A stretch of 64,000 bases of DNA from Bifidobacterium adolescentis ATCC 15703 (GCF_000010425.1 NC_008618.1:427946-491945); one strand, 5' to 3'; positions 42,790 through 52,411 are shown, numbered from the stretch's first letter. The notes: generated from the letters alone by a model not told the origin. Made by a program: numbers and translations.

Positions 42790-44565
42790 CGCCGCCGACA
42801 CCACCACACACGTGGCCACGATGACATGGCCGGATCCGATGCATGCTTTTCCATCTTTTCCTATATCGCATCGGCTTCCGGCTGCGGCATCGTGGCCATT
42901 ATTCATATCCGCATCGTCATCTATGCTTGCAATCGCGCGATTCCTAGCATGACGACGGCACGCGTCCACGATGATTTCCGCCAACAGCCAGGCGAACGCG
43001 ACAAGGCTCAGCCATGTGAGCATGACGATGGCATGCCAGTTCTTGGCAAGCGCCGCCGAATTGTCGGTCAACGAGATCGCATCAATGATGACGGTGACCA
43101 GATACGCCAGGAACACGCCGGTCGTGCCGACGGCAAGGAGGGTGTTGAGCGCCAGTGCGACGCGCATGCCGACCGGGAATCGATGGTCGGTTATTGCGAT
43201 TGGACGTGCCGCATTCGGTTGTGTGGATGGACCTGTCGGTGTGGTCGCATCCGTTGAAAACATTGAAGTCGAATCCGTTGGCTCCGCCGGTTCCGTCGAA
43301 GCCGAATCGTGCGATACCCGCCGTGACGCACGGCGCTCGCGCACCCAGCCGGCGATGAGCAGAATTGGCGCGCCGCACATCGCCAGCAGCGCGCAGAGCA
43401 GGCAAACCGCGATTGCGCCGACAATCACACCCATCGACTTCACCAGCGCGGGCGGGGTCTTCAGCGGTGCCGCGACCGTCTGATTCGGCTGCGTTCCGGC
43501 GATCATCGGCGTTGCCCAGCCGTTCGCACCCGTGCCGCTCGTCACCGCGTTGATCCAATCCTCCAGATCGTGCGTGTAATGCGGTTCCAACGGCAGTCCC
43601 GGAACCGTCTGATTCGAACCGGTTCGAAGCTGATGGTTCGCGTCATAATACCGCAGCGTCACATTCGTATTGCCAGCCTGGTTTGCGGCTTTGATCAGCA
43701 GCCGCGCGCCCTGTTCGACCGGCATGGCTGTGTCCTTGACGCCATAGTTGATAAGCAGCGGCATGGTAAGCGATGTGCGGTATTTGGCCGCGTCGAAATC
43801 CGCATAGGCGAGTCCCATGCGTTGTGTGCCAAGGCTGGTGATGCGCGGAATAAGCTGCTTGACGGCATCGGGTGCGCCCGCGGCGGTCAGATAATTGGTG
43901 GCTGCGAGCGTCATCTGCTGACGGCCCGAAACGACCGGGGGAGAGGTGAGGATGGCGAAGGCAAGATCCGGATGCTGTTGCGTCAGCACGGTGGCGATCC
44001 ATGTGCCTTCCGATTCGGCGTAGATGCCGGTTTCCGATCTGCTCACGCCCGGCCATTTTCTCAGGATTTCCAGCGATTTCGCATAGTCGTGCGCGCTGGA
44101 CACGTAGTCGCGGTGCAGCATGGTGTAGTTGTCGAGCCGCTTGTCCGGCACGAGAGTGGTGATGCCGGCCGACGCCATCGCGTTCGCCACGTCGCCGAAC
44201 GCCTCCGACGATTTGCCGGTGCCCGAACCGTGCAGGAACAGGCATGCGGGATGATCTGCCGGCGCGTCGAGCGGCTCGCGAACGATGGCATTCACGGTTT
44301 TGCTGCCGTCCAACGCGACCGTGATATGCGTTTCCTTGGTGCGGTACGCGCCCTCCTGCGGGGTTTTGAGCACGGCACCTGTGGCCTGGTCAACGGCTTG
44401 GATAGCGGTATTGGTCGTGGTGAGCGTGATATGGTCCGTGAACGGCTCGACCTGCCATTTCGGCGCCATCGCATTGCCGAGCGCGCATAGGACCATGGTC
44501 AGAAGAAGCGCCAGCGCGGTAGTCGCCGCGCAGGTGACGAGAATTCGTTTCACAATGCTTCGCAC
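42748..44565 (-). CDS. Membrane-anchored alpha/beta hydrolase
   Basis: About 605 residues. An N-terminal signal anchor (ILVTCAATTALALLLTM) leads to an extracellular alpha/beta-hydrolase domain: oxyanion region FLHGSGTGKSS, nucleophile elbow YAESEGTW (Ala in place of the first Gly), Asp in NYGVKDTAM and His in DANHQL. The C-terminal ~200 residues have four or five membrane segments with a Ser/Thr/Pro loop. Substrate unknown. Start is uncertain: GTG at 44565 (VRSIVKR) fits a signal anchor; ATG at 44643 would add 26 residues that look non-coding. Convergent with the PspC operon. Confidence 0.82.
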   Translation of the reverse strand: MRSIVKRILVTCAATTALALLLTMVLCALGNAMAPKWQVEPFTDHITLTTTNTAIQAVDQATGAVLKTPQEGAYRTKETHITVALDGSKTVNAIVREPLDAPADHPACLFLHGSGTGKSSEAFGDVANAMASAGITTLVPDKRLDNYTMLHRDYVSSAHDYAKSLEILRKWPGVSRSETGIYAESEGTWIATVLTQQHPDLAFAILTSPPVVSGRQQMTLAATNYLTAAGAPDAVKQLIPRITSLGTQRMGLAYADFDAAKYRTSLTMPLLINYGVKDTAMPVEQGARLLIKAANQAGNTNVTLRYYDANHQLRTGSNQTVPGLPLEPHYTHDLEDWINAVTSGTGANGWATPMIAGTQPNQTVAAPLKTPPALVKSMGVIVGAIAVCLLCALLAMCGAPILLIAGWVRERRASRRVSHDSASTEPAEPTDSTSMFSTDATTPTGPSTQPNAARPIAITDHRFPVGMRVALALNTLLAVGTTGVFLAYLVTVIIDAISLTDNSAALAKNWHAIVMLTWLSLVAFAWLLAEIIVDACRRHARNRAIASIDDDADMNNGHDAAAGSRCDIGKDGKACIGSGHVIVATCVVVSAALSLALLAFWGLFC

Positions 44566-44930
44566 GGTACGCCACTCTAGTCGTATTCGGCGTACGTGGC
44601 GCGGAAAACACGGAATCATGGGGAATCCGCGGAACGATCGCAATTCCTGCGCCGCGAGTCAATGCTCCCGTGCCGTAAAACAATACGAAATCAGGGGAAA
44701 ATCGCAATAATCCCCTCCACAATCCACCTGTGGATATGTGGAAACCCGTCGGTTTCGCCGCACCTTTCCGCCAAACCGACGCTGAGCGTCCTCCAGCCGT
44801 CGGTTTGATATTGCGATTTCCGCCAAACCGACGCTTAGGCCCTCCTCAGCGTCGGTCTCGCGGATTGGGGGCGATGGGATCGACGCTGAGATGGGATTTG
44901 GGGGAGAAGGATGGGAAGGTTGGGATGGGG
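44566..44930. other. Intergenic stretch with repeat units
   Basis: 365 bases without a gene between the hydrolase start and the 3' end of the MFS gene. It contains AATCGCAA at 44700-44707 and the 52-bp repeat units described separately at 44748-44866. No promoter is convincing. Confidence 0.6.
44748..44866. repeat. 52-bp repeat units downstream of the MFS gene
   Basis: Two units start at 44768 and 44820, exactly 52 bp apart. Each begins CCGCCAAACCGACGCT, has a variable spacer, then GTCGGT(T/C)T; the first ends GATATTGCGATTT. AAACCGACG and CGTCGGTTT are complementary, so each unit and each junction can fold as a hairpin with TTGCGATT in the junction loop. GTCGGTTTCGCCG at 44748 is the remains of an earlier unit. 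Confidence 0.75.
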
Positions 44931-46085
44931 CTAGGCGCGGGCTTCGTAGCGACGGGTGTAGAGCACCAGCAGGATGACGGCGAGCAGGCTGATCGGCGCG
45001 CCTGCGATGCCGGTGAAATGGTAATTCATCGCCGTCGCGGTCAGTGCCGCTCCGCCGACGATGGAACCGATCGCATTGCCGAAATTGAAGGCGATTTGTA
45101 CGGCGGCACCGGCAATCAGCTCGCCGCCGCCTTCGCCCGCCTGCACCATCAGCAGTTGCTGTGGCGATGAATTGAAGAACAGCGCGAAACCGATGATGAA
45201 CGTCAGCAACGCGGTGGTCGCATGATTACCAGGCAACAGGAAGACCAGCAACAGTCCGCACAAGGCGATGCCGTGCGATAGCGCCGCGGTCGCGCCCGCC
45301 TTCCACAGGTCGGTCAGCCTGCCGCCCACGATGCCGCCGACCACCATGCCGAGGCCGGCGAGCACCATCAGCATCGGCACCATCGTCGCCGACCATCCGC
45401 CGGTTTTCTGCAACCACGGCGACACGTAGCTCCACCAGCAGAAGATGCCCGAATTGCCGAAGAACACGGCCAGCAGAATCAGCCACGGGCCGGGATGGGT
45501 GAGGAAGCGGAACTGCCCCTTGATGCCGGCGTCCTTGATCGGATCGATGGACGGCACCCACGAAATCACCACGACGATCGTCATAAGCGCCCAGGCGGCC
45601 AGAATCGCAAACGCCAGCCGCCAGGACATCGCCTCGGCGAGCAACGTTCCCGCGGGCACGCCCAGCATGTTGGCCACCGTCTGGCCCATCACCATCATGG
45701 ACACGGATTGCGCCTCCTTGCCCTTGTCGGCAAGCGTTTTGGCGATCAGCGTGGCCGTGCCGAAGAACGCGCCATGCGGCAGGCCGGAAATGAAACGCGC
45801 CACCAGCAGCATCGGCGAGCAGAAGGAGACGGCGCTGAGCGTGTTGCCGACCAACGCGATGGCCATGAACAGGATGATGAGATGCTTCGGCGGCACCTTG
45901 CGGCCGAACACCAGGATCAGTGTGCCGACACACACGCCGATGGCGTATGCGGAGATGTAATGGCCGGCCGCGGGAATGCTGACATGCATGGCGGTGGCCG
46001 TCTGGGGCAGGATGCCCATCATCACGAATTCGGCGGCGCCGAGGATGAAGGCGCCGGAGGCCAGCGCCAGAATGCTTCTCTTCAT
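44931..46085 (-). CDS. MFS transporter (AraJ/DHA1-type exporter)
   Basis: 384 residues and twelve predicted membrane helices. N-terminal ALASGAFILGAAEFVMMGILP and the GRKVPPKH loop between helices 2 and 3, and RFISGLPHGAFFGTA, are typical of DHA1 family members such as AraJ or purine/drug exporters. It probably exports a small molecule by proton antiport; the substrate is not readable. Start ATG is preceded by TAAGGAATCCCC. It stands alone and is flanked on both sides by 52-bp repeats. Confidence 0.92.
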   Translation of the reverse strand: MKRSILALASGAFILGAAEFVMMGILPQTATAMHVSIPAAGHYISAYAIGVCVGTLILVFGRKVPPKHLIILFMAIALVGNTLSAVSFCSPMLLVARFISGLPHGAFFGTATLIAKTLADKGKEAQSVSMMVMGQTVANMLGVPAGTLLAEAMSWRLAFAILAAWALMTIVVVISWVPSIDPIKDAGIKGQFRFLTHPGPWLILLAVFFGNSGIFCWWSYVSPWLQKTGGWSATMVPMLMVLAGLGMVVGGIVGGRLTDLWKAGATAALSHGIALCGLLLVFLLPGNHATTALLTFIIGFALFFNSSPQQLLMVQAGEGGGELIAGAAVQIAFNFGNAIGSIVGGAALTATAMNYHFTGIAGAPISLLAVILLVLYTRRYEARA

Positions 46086-46108
46086 GGGGATTCCTTATTT
46101 TGGATTGT

Positions 46109-46212
46109 CCGCCGAACCAGCACTTGGATGGTGCCAAGCGTCGGTTCGATATTGCGATTCCCGCGAAACCGACGGTGAGACGGTGCCAAGCGTCGGTTTG
46201 ATGGAAAGGCAA
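46109..46212. repeat. 52-bp repeat units upstream of the MFS gene
   Basis: Two units start at 46109 and 46161, again 52 bp apart. The first reads CCGCCGAACCAGCACTTGG and ends TTCGATATTGCGATTC; the second starts CCGCGAAACCGACGGTGAG and ends CGTCGGTTTGATGG. They are divergent copies of the units at 44768 and 44820. They lie in the MFS promoter region and next to the tRNA-Pro terminator. Confidence 0.75.
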
Positions 46213-46217
46213 AGAAA

Positions 46218-46241
46218 AAGGCGGAACCGAAGTTCCGCCTT
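46218..46241 (-). terminator. Terminator of tRNA-Pro
   Basis: AAGGCGGAAC (46218-46227) pairs with GTTCCGCCTT (46232-46241) around a 4-base loop. On the minus strand it is followed by TTTTTCTTT, immediately downstream of the tRNA. Confidence 0.85.
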
Positions 46242-46246
46242 AGTTG

Positions 46247-46320
<74 letters not shown>

Positions 46321-46415
46321 TTTGGCAACAGTTGGATATATTACACGATTGGGCGCTGTATGCAAGGTCGGCGTGTCGCGTGTTGTGTAGTGGCTTCTCG
46401 GTACACTTGGGGCTT

Positions 46416-48095
46416 ATGACTGAGACCAACGAATCCCAAGAGAATCAGAACGAAGAAGAGGCCGCAGTTCCCACCATGACCACGGTGGAACGCGCCGAAA
46501 TGCTGCTGCAGCAGGATGCTGCGATTCGCGCCAAGATCAACGGCGGCGCCGCGCTGGACGAGGCCGTGGACCCGTCCAATAAGGAATTCGGCCCGCTGGC
46601 CCACCCGGAACAGGTGCAGATGCGTGTGGCCAAGCGCGCCATGATGCTTAAGGAAGGCATCCAGCCGTACCCGGTGACCCTTGACGTCACCGCCACCATC
46701 GAAGAGGTCCGCGCCAAGTATGACGGCAAGCTCGAAGCGGGCGACGAGACCGGGGACGTGGTCGGCATCGCCGGCCGTGTGCTGTTCCTGCGCAACGCGG
46801 GCGGCCTATGCTTCGTGCAGCTGTCCGCCGGCGATGGCACCAAAATCCAGGGCATGATCTCCAAGAAGGAGATCGGTGCCGACTCCCTGAAGCAGTTCAA
46901 GCAGCTGGTCGATTTGGGCGACCACCTGTTCATCAAGGGCCGCGTGATCGCCTCCAAGACCGGCGAACTGTCCGTATTCGCCACCGAATGGGCCATCGCC
47001 GCCAAGGCATTGCAGCCGCTGCCGGCCCTGCACAAGGAGCTCAACGAGGACACCCGCACCCGCAAGCCGTACATCGGCATGATCGCGGACGAGAAGATCC
47101 GCAACATGGTGCGCAACCGTTCCAAGGCCGTCGCCTCCCTGCGCAAGACCTTCGCCGACCATGACTTCCTCGAGGTCGAAACCCCGATGCTGCAGACCGT
47201 GCACGGCGGTGCCGCGGCTCGTCCGTTCACCACGCACATGAACGCCTTCGACCTTGACCTCTACCTGCGCATCGCGCCGGAACTGTTCCTCAAGCGTTGC
47301 CTCGTCGGCGGCATCGACCGCGTGTTCGAAATCAACCGCGACTTCCGCAACGAGGGCGTCGACGCCACCCACGCGCCGGAATTCACCATGGTCGAGGCCT
47401 ACCAGGCCTACGGCAACTACGACACCATCGGCGCGCTCGTCAAGCAGCTCGTGCAGGACACCGCCATGGACGTGTTCGGCAGCCACAAGGTGACCCTGCT
47501 GGACGGCACCGAATACGACTTCGGCGGCGAATGGAAGACCATCAGCATGTACGACTCCCTCTCCGAGGCCCTGGGCGAGGAAATCGTGCCGAACGGCGGC
47601 CCGGACAACCCCGGCACCTCCGTGGAGCACCTGGGCGAGATCGCCGACAAACTCGGCGTGGAACGCGACGACGTGGAGAACCACGGCAAGCTCGTCGAAC
47701 ACCTGTGGGAGCACTTCTACGAGGACAAGCTGTACGAGCCGACCTTCGTGCGCGACTTCCCAGTCGAGACCTCCCCGCTGGTCAAGGGCCACCGCTCCAA
47801 GGCCGGCGTGGTCGAGAAGTGGGATCTGTACGTGCGCGGCTTCGAGCTGGCCACCGGCTACTCCGAGCTCAACGACCCGGTCGTGCAGCGTGAACGTTTC
47901 GTGGCCCAGGCCAAGGATGCGCTCGCCGGCGATGAGGAAGCCTGCGACATCGACGAGGACTTCCTGGAGGCCCTCGGCGTGGGCATGCCTCCGGCAGGCG
48001 GCATGGGTATGGGCATCGACCGACTGCTCATCGCACTGACCGGCGCCACCATCCGCGAGACCATCACCTTCCCGCTTGTGAAGCCGCTGAACTGA
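46416..48095 (+). CDS. lysS: Lysyl-tRNA synthetase (class II)
   Basis: 559 residues. After a Glu/Asn-rich extension of ~60 residues, an OB-fold anticodon-binding domain (GIAGRVLFLRNAGGLCFVQL) precedes the class II core: motif 2 FEINRDFRNEGVDATHAPEF, motif 3 GMGMGIDRLLIALTG. Charges tRNA-Lys. ATG at 46416 is preceded by TACACT 8 bases upstream and by GGGG; the former suggests a leaderless transcript. Longer frames back to 46332 have no support and run into the tRNA-Pro promoter. Confidence 0.96.
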   Translation: MTETNESQENQNEEEAAVPTMTTVERAEMLLQQDAAIRAKINGGAALDEAVDPSNKEFGPLAHPEQVQMRVAKRAMMLKEGIQPYPVTLDVTATIEEVRAKYDGKLEAGDETGDVVGIAGRVLFLRNAGGLCFVQLSAGDGTKIQGMISKKEIGADSLKQFKQLVDLGDHLFIKGRVIASKTGELSVFATEWAIAAKALQPLPALHKELNEDTRTRKPYIGMIADEKIRNMVRNRSKAVASLRKTFADHDFLEVETPMLQTVHGGAAARPFTTHMNAFDLDLYLRIAPELFLKRCLVGGIDRVFEINRDFRNEGVDATHAPEFTMVEAYQAYGNYDTIGALVKQLVQDTAMDVFGSHKVTLLDGTEYDFGGEWKTISMYDSLSEALGEEIVPNGGPDNPGTSVEHLGEIADKLGVERDDVENHGKLVEHLWEHFYEDKLYEPTFVRDFPVETSPLVKGHRSKAGVVEKWDLYVRGFELATGYSELNDPVVQRERFVAQAKDALAGDEEACDIDEDFLEALGVGMPPAGGMGMGIDRLLIALTGATIRETITFPLVKPLN

Positions 48096-48142
48096 GGCGG
48101 AGCCTCAGTTCAATATTCGGCTTCACGCGAGGCGGTCGAAGA

Positions 48143-48161
48143 GGAAGCCCTGTGGGCTTCC
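48143..48161 (+). terminator. Hairpin after lysS
   Basis: GGAAGCCC (48143-48150) pairs with GGGCTTCC (48154-48161) around TGT. It may combine with the next hairpin at 48204 to end the lysS transcript. Confidence 0.5.
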
Positions 48162-48203
48162 GTGCCGCCGGAGCCATCCTTAAAAAATAAAAGAGCAATT
48201 ACT

Positions 48204-48235
48204 AAAGGGCGTTCCCAATACGGGAGCGCCCTTTT
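48204..48235 (+). terminator. Terminator between lysS and menA
   Basis: AAAGGGCG-T-TCCC pairs with GGGA-G-CGCCCTTT across a 5-base loop, followed by TTTGC. A clear intrinsic terminator, so menA has its own promoter. Confidence 0.85.
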
Positions 48236-48272
48236 GCATACCCTCGCACACCCAACATCTAACATGAGATTC

Positions 48273-49346
48273 ATGGAAATATCGACTTGGATTCGCGGCG
48301 CTCGCCTGAAAACCCTGCCGCTGGCGATCGCCCCAGTGGTTATCGGGGCCACGCTGTCGTGGCGGGGCGTGTTTCTTTACTCGCAGGGTGGCGATATATG
48401 GCATGAGCCGTGTCCGTTCTTCGGCGGGCAGCATGACTTGAGCGAATTGAAATTCGGCTCGCTGGTCGGCGAATGCCAGCGTTCCGCAGGCTGGTTCATC
48501 TTGGTGGCGGTACTGTGCGGTTGCGTGGCGTTGTTCCTGCAGGTCGCCGCGAATTTCGCGAACGACTATTCCGACGGCATACGTGGCACTGACGAGGGGC
48601 GTGCCGTCGATTCCGCACGGTCATTTGCAAAAACACCATCCGCGGAATCGACTTCGACTCCGGAAATGCTTCCGGCATCGCAGCCCCAGCATGGCCCCGC
48701 CCGTCTCGTCGCGTCCGGCGTGAGTCCAAAGAAAGTACTTGCCGTGGCCGGAATCAACGCGCTGATCGCCTGCCTGTGCGGTCTGGCTGTCGTTACATTG
48801 ACCGGCTACTGGTGGTTCATCCTGGTCGGTATCGCCTGTCTCGTGGCCGGCTGGTGCTACGTCGGCGGCAAACACCCCTATGGCTACCACTATTTGGGTG
48901 AGATATTCGTTTTCATCTTTTTCGGGCTCGTCGCCGCCTGCGGCACGATGTTCGCCCTGGCCGGCACAATCTCGACCGAAGGCATGCTCGGCGGCGCCAA
49001 CGTCGGCCTCATCGCCGTCGCGGTCCTGTGCGTCAACAACCTACGCGACGTCGAAACCGACCGCACGCACGGCAAGCACACATGGATGACCGCTTTGGGC
49101 CGGCGCAACGGCACGGTTTTTGCGATTGCGCTGCTGTCCGTCGCCGTGCTGTTGCTCGCCGCTTATATACTGCTGCTGTCGACGCCTGCGATGCCGACAA
49201 TCGCAATACTGGCGGTCACGTGCGCGATGTGCGCTGCCGCCGCCGTCGCGATCGCAAGAAAAAAATACGGCGAGGCGCTGCCGCTGTGCACGTTCTCCTC
49301 ACTGGCGCTCGCCGTAACGTACGTGTGTTGCGTGGTGTTTGCCTAG
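48273..49346 (+). CDS. menA: UbiA-family prenyltransferase, MenA-like
   Basis: 357 residues with eight or nine membrane helices. Prenylates 1,4-dihydroxy-2-naphthoate in menaquinone synthesis in the family. The two Asp-rich Mg-diphosphate sites are [12 protein letters not shown] and [10 protein letters not shown]. Between the first site and RLVASG there is an extra ~30-residue Ser/Pro segment (about 105-135) not found in typical MenA. No other menaquinone gene is in the window. Start: ATG at 48273 with TAACAT 7 bases upstream; ATG at 48264 is the alternative. Function as MenA is plausible, not certain. Confidence 0.85.
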   Translation: MEISTWIRGARLKTLPLAIAPVVIGATLSWRGVFLYSQGGDIWHEPCPFFGGQHDLSELKFGSLVGECQRSAGWFILVAVLCGCVALFLQVAANFANDYSDGIRGTDEGRAVDSARSFAKTPSAESTSTPEMLPASQPQHGPARLVASGVSPKKVLAVAGINALIACLCGLAVVTLTGYWWFILVGIACLVAGWCYVGGKHPYGYHYLGEIFVFIFFGLVAACGTMFALAGTISTEGMLGGANVGLIAVAVLCVNNLRDVETDRTHGKHTWMTALGRRNGTVFAIALLSVAVLLLAAYILLLSTPAMPTIAILAVTCAMCAAAAVAIARKKYGEALPLCTFSSLALAVTYVCCVVFA

Positions 49347-49414
49347 CGCTGCAACGACAGTGCAACGAAATGAAAATTGTTGCAAAACGTGGGGCGTCAA
49401 TCGTCGGAAACGGC

Positions 49415-49442
49415 TTGTTTTGGGTGTGCCAAGCGGTAGACT
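49415..49442 (+). promoter_or_regulatory. Promoter of gpmA, leaderless arrangement
   Basis: TTGTTT (49415-49420) and TAGACT (49437-49442) are 16 bp apart; the -10 ends 7 bases before the gpmA ATG. There is no ribosome-binding sequence in TGCAAGC, so the transcript probably begins at the start codon. Confidence 0.55.
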
Positions 49443-49449
49443 TGCAAGC

Positions 49450-50190
49450 ATGACTTACAAACTAGTACTGCTCCGTCACGGACAGAGCGCATGGAATAAA
49501 ACCAATCAGTTCACCGGCTGGGTCGACGTCCCGCTGACCGAGCAGGGTGTCGAGGAAGCCAAGAACGGCGGCCGCCTGCTCAAGGAGAAGAACGTCCTGC
49601 CTGACATCGTCTTCACCTCGATGCTGCGTCGCGCCATCAACACCGCCAACGTCGCGCTGGACGAGGCCGATCGCCTGTGGATTCCGGTCAAGCGCAGCTG
49701 GCGTCTGAACGAGCGTCACTACGGCGCCCTGCAGGGCAAGAACAAGACCGAGATCCGTCAGGAGTACGGTGACGAGAAGTTCATGCTGTGGCGTCGTTCC
49801 TACGCCACACCGCCGCCGGAGATCGATCCGAACGACGAGTACGCGCAGAACAACGATCCGCGCTACACCGGCGATCCGGTTCCGGAAGCCGAGTGCCTGG
49901 CCGACGTGGTCAAGCGCGTTGAGCCGTACTTCAAGTCCGACATCGAGCCGGAGCTGAAGGCTGGCAAGACCGTTCTGATCGCCGCTCACGGCAACTCCCT
50001 GCGCGCCATCGTGAAGATGCTGGACAACCTCTCCGAAGAGGAGATCGCCAAGGTCAACATCCCGACCGCAATGCCGCTGCTGTACGAGCTGGACGAGAAC
50101 TTCAAGCCGATCAAGCCGCGTGGCGAGTACCTGGATCCGGAAGCCGCCGCTGCCGGTGCTGCCGCCGTCGCCGCTCAGGGCCAGAAGTGA
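49450..50190 (+). CDS. gpmA: Phosphoglycerate mutase, 2,3-BPG dependent
   Basis: 246 residues. Interconverts 3- and 2-phosphoglycerate in lower glycolysis. The phosphohistidine is His10 in [20 protein letters not shown] and [10 protein letters not shown] supply the other active-site residues. The C-terminus is extended by an Ala-rich tail ([12 protein letters not shown]). ATG at 49450 is the only sensible start; sequence upstream is non-coding. Confidence 0.97.
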   Translation: MTYKLVLLRHGQSAWNKTNQFTGWVDVPLTEQGVEEAKNGGRLLKEKNVLPDIVFTSMLRRAINTANVALDEADRLWIPVKRSWRLNERHYGALQGKNKTEIRQEYGDEKFMLWRRSYATPPPEIDPNDEYAQNNDPRYTGDPVPEAECLADVVKRVEPYFKSDIEPELKAGKTVLIAAHGNSLRAIVKMLDNLSEEEIAKVNIPTAMPLLYELDENFKPIKPRGEYLDPEAAAAGAAAVAAQGQK

Positions 50191-50246
50191 GTTTGTTGCG
50201 ATTGGGCGCGTGAATAGTCGCGGCTGATCGCATGAAACACATACGA

Positions 50247-50283
50247 AAAGGTGGGAACCTGTATACCGTAGGTTCCCATCTTT
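50247..50283 (+). terminator. Terminator of gpmA
   Basis: A 14-bp stem with one G-T pair (50247-50260 with 50270-50283), 9-base loop, ending in TTTCG. Confidence 0.85.
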
Positions 50284-50345
50284 CGTTATTGCCGGCGCCT
50301 TTGTCGGTAAGTCTTTTTCACGTTGTATCTGCGTTTTGCTGATGT

Positions 50346-50393
50346 CGCCTTGCCTGCGCGGCTCGGCGGGTGCCGTGCGGCGCAGGCAAGGCG
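50346..50393. repeat. Large GC-rich hairpin downstream of the oleate hydratase gene
   Basis: A 14-bp perfect stem (50346-50359 with 50380-50393) with a 20-base GC loop. AATCGCAA (50404-50411) lies 10 bases away. It is placed to end the oleate hydratase transcript (minus strand) but lacks a T-tract in that direction. Confidence 0.6.
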
Positions 50394-50416
50394 GACAAAA
50401 CGGAATCGCAAGAACG

Positions 50417-52297
50417 TCAGATCACGCCGTATTCCTTGAGCAATGTCGGAATATCAGTGGAATCCAGCTTCTTCACGATCTGTTTCAACACGCCCCTTTC
50501 GATGGGGTTGAGCTTCATATCGGTGATCGGTTTGCCGTCTCGCAGCATCACCGTGGCGTTGAGCAGGTTGCGCACGTCGTAGACCGAACCCCACACCTCC
50601 GGCACGCCGCGGTCCACGTCGCACAGCGTGTACACGGCCTCCATGCCGGTGCGCATCGAATATTCGGTGGTGAAGATCGTGTCGCGCGGCGTCTCCGCGA
50701 ATTGGCCGAGGAATGCGAAATTCACCGCGCCATCCGGCACCACATCGGGGCGGTCGCCGGCGGAACGCGGCATGAAGAAGGCATCGATGTACGGCATCAT
50801 CACCGGAACCGTGTTGGCGTGGTTCTTCGCCAAGTCGGCGATTTTGTCGGTCGGCACGCCCATGTGGTACAGCCATTCCTCGCAGATCTCCTCGCCGGTG
50901 CAATCCTGCATCGGCTTCTTCACATAGTTGCCGGGCTTGTCGGGGAACAGACCATACACCCATACGCACAGCTGGTCCTTCGGCTGGTCTCGGAACTGCT
51001 GCTGGCGATTCAGCGTCCAGCTCATCAGCCAATTGGAATCCTCAACGGTGACGATGCCGCCGGTCACCACACGTCCGGAGAACGGATCGCGCTTGCAGAT
51101 CTTCTGGATGTATGGCGGAATCTCGCCGTCCAACGTGGTGACGGTGGCGCTCATCCACTTCGAATGCTCCGGGTCGGAGCAGAACACGTCCGGATGTCCG
51201 AAGCTCGGATCCTGCGCCGCGATGCGACGCCACATATCCCAACCGCCGCCGGGCTTGATCTCCGGAGCCCACGCGGCCGGCTCGGTCTGCGAACCCATCG
51301 AGGAGTTCTCCACGCAGCCGCCATTGGTGATGAACACCAGATCGTTCTCGCCCAAATCGATGCTGCGGGTCGTGCCATCCGCCTTGGTCAGGTCGATGCG
51401 CGTGGCCATCTTCTTGGTCGGCGAGCTGAACGGATTGCGCGGATACGCGCCGTATTCGGCCTGCTTCCTCAAAATCGTGTCCTGCCCGGTGCCGGTGCGC
51501 TGGCGTACGGGACCCATGCCGCCGCCAATCGCGAAATCGACGTTCTCCACCTTCACGTTGTAGTGGAACTGCACGCCGAAGCCTTCCAGATACTTGATCA
51601 TCGGCAGAATCATCGACTCGTACTGGTTGTAGCGGGTGAACCGCAACGCGCTGAAGTCCGGCAGTCCGCCGATATGGTGGATGTAGCGGCGGATGTACAG
51701 CTTCATCTCCAACGCGCTATGCCAGTTCTCGAAGGCGAACATGGTGCGCCAGTACATCCAGAAGTTCGTATCGAACACCTCATCGTCGAAGAAGTCGGAG
51801 ATCTTCTTGCCGTATAGTTCCTCGTTCGGTGTGAAGAACAGCTCCATGATCTCCATCGACGCCTTGTCGGACAGCGCGAACTTGCCGTTCGTGCCGCCGT
51901 CCACGCCGCGCGCCTTGGTGGAACGGCACAGCGAATAGTTCGGATCGTCCTTGTTGAGCCAGTAGTATTCGTCCAACACGGACACGCCATCCGTTTCGAT
52001 GGACGGGATGGAACGGAACAGGTCCCACATCACCTCGAAATGGTTGTCCATCTCGCGGCCGCCACGCATCACATAGCCGACGCCAGGAATGTTCGCGCCA
52101 TCGCAGGCACCGCCCGGAACCGGGTCCTTCTCGAATACGTGGATGTGGTCGCCGGGCATCTGCGCGTCACGCACCAGATAGCAGGCGGCGGACAGCGCTG
52201 CAAGACCCGTGCCGATGATGTAGGCGTTCTTATCGTCGATTCCCTCGGGCTTCCTTGGCCGGGCGAACGCTTCGTAATTGCCGTTGGAATAGTACAT
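50417..52297 (-). CDS. ohyA: Oleate hydratase (myosin-cross-reactive antigen family)
   Basis: 626 residues. An N-terminal FAD-binding fold (IIGTGLAALSAACYLV, FEKDPVPGGACDG) and the family block MRGGREMDNHFEVMWDLF are present; the length matches characterised bacterial oleate hydratases. The enzyme adds water across the cis-9 bond of unsaturated fatty acids to give 10-hydroxy acids; a Bifidobacterium breve homologue has been shown to do so and to affect stress tolerance. ATG at 52297 follows AAAGGAGGAAGTC, a strong site. It stands alone and is probably membrane-associated and cytosolic. Confidence 0.95.
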   Translation of the reverse strand: MYYSNGNYEAFARPRKPEGIDDKNAYIIGTGLAALSAACYLVRDAQMPGDHIHVFEKDPVPGGACDGANIPGVGYVMRGGREMDNHFEVMWDLFRSIPSIETDGVSVLDEYYWLNKDDPNYSLCRSTKARGVDGGTNGKFALSDKASMEIMELFFTPNEELYGKKISDFFDDEVFDTNFWMYWRTMFAFENWHSALEMKLYIRRYIHHIGGLPDFSALRFTRYNQYESMILPMIKYLEGFGVQFHYNVKVENVDFAIGGGMGPVRQRTGTGQDTILRKQAEYGAYPRNPFSSPTKKMATRIDLTKADGTTRSIDLGENDLVFITNGGCVENSSMGSQTEPAAWAPEIKPGGGWDMWRRIAAQDPSFGHPDVFCSDPEHSKWMSATVTTLDGEIPPYIQKICKRDPFSGRVVTGGIVTVEDSNWLMSWTLNRQQQFRDQPKDQLCVWVYGLFPDKPGNYVKKPMQDCTGEEICEEWLYHMGVPTDKIADLAKNHANTVPVMMPYIDAFFMPRSAGDRPDVVPDGAVNFAFLGQFAETPRDTIFTTEYSMRTGMEAVYTLCDVDRGVPEVWGSVYDVRNLLNATVMLRDGKPITDMKLNPIERGVLKQIVKKLDSTDIPTLLKEYGVI

Positions 52298-52411
52298 GAC
52301 TTCCTCCTTTGGATGCCGCTGGGCACTATTGTGCCGCGTCGTGGGACACAAGTATACGGGCATGAACTGGACGCGATGTCTAGTTTTTACGACTATCGGA
52401 GGAATTTCGCT

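Noticed and set aside
44747-46212. CRISPR array from evenly spaced repeats around the MFS gene
   Set aside because: Only two units on each side, units abut at 52 bp with similar rather than unique spacers, and no cas gene is present.
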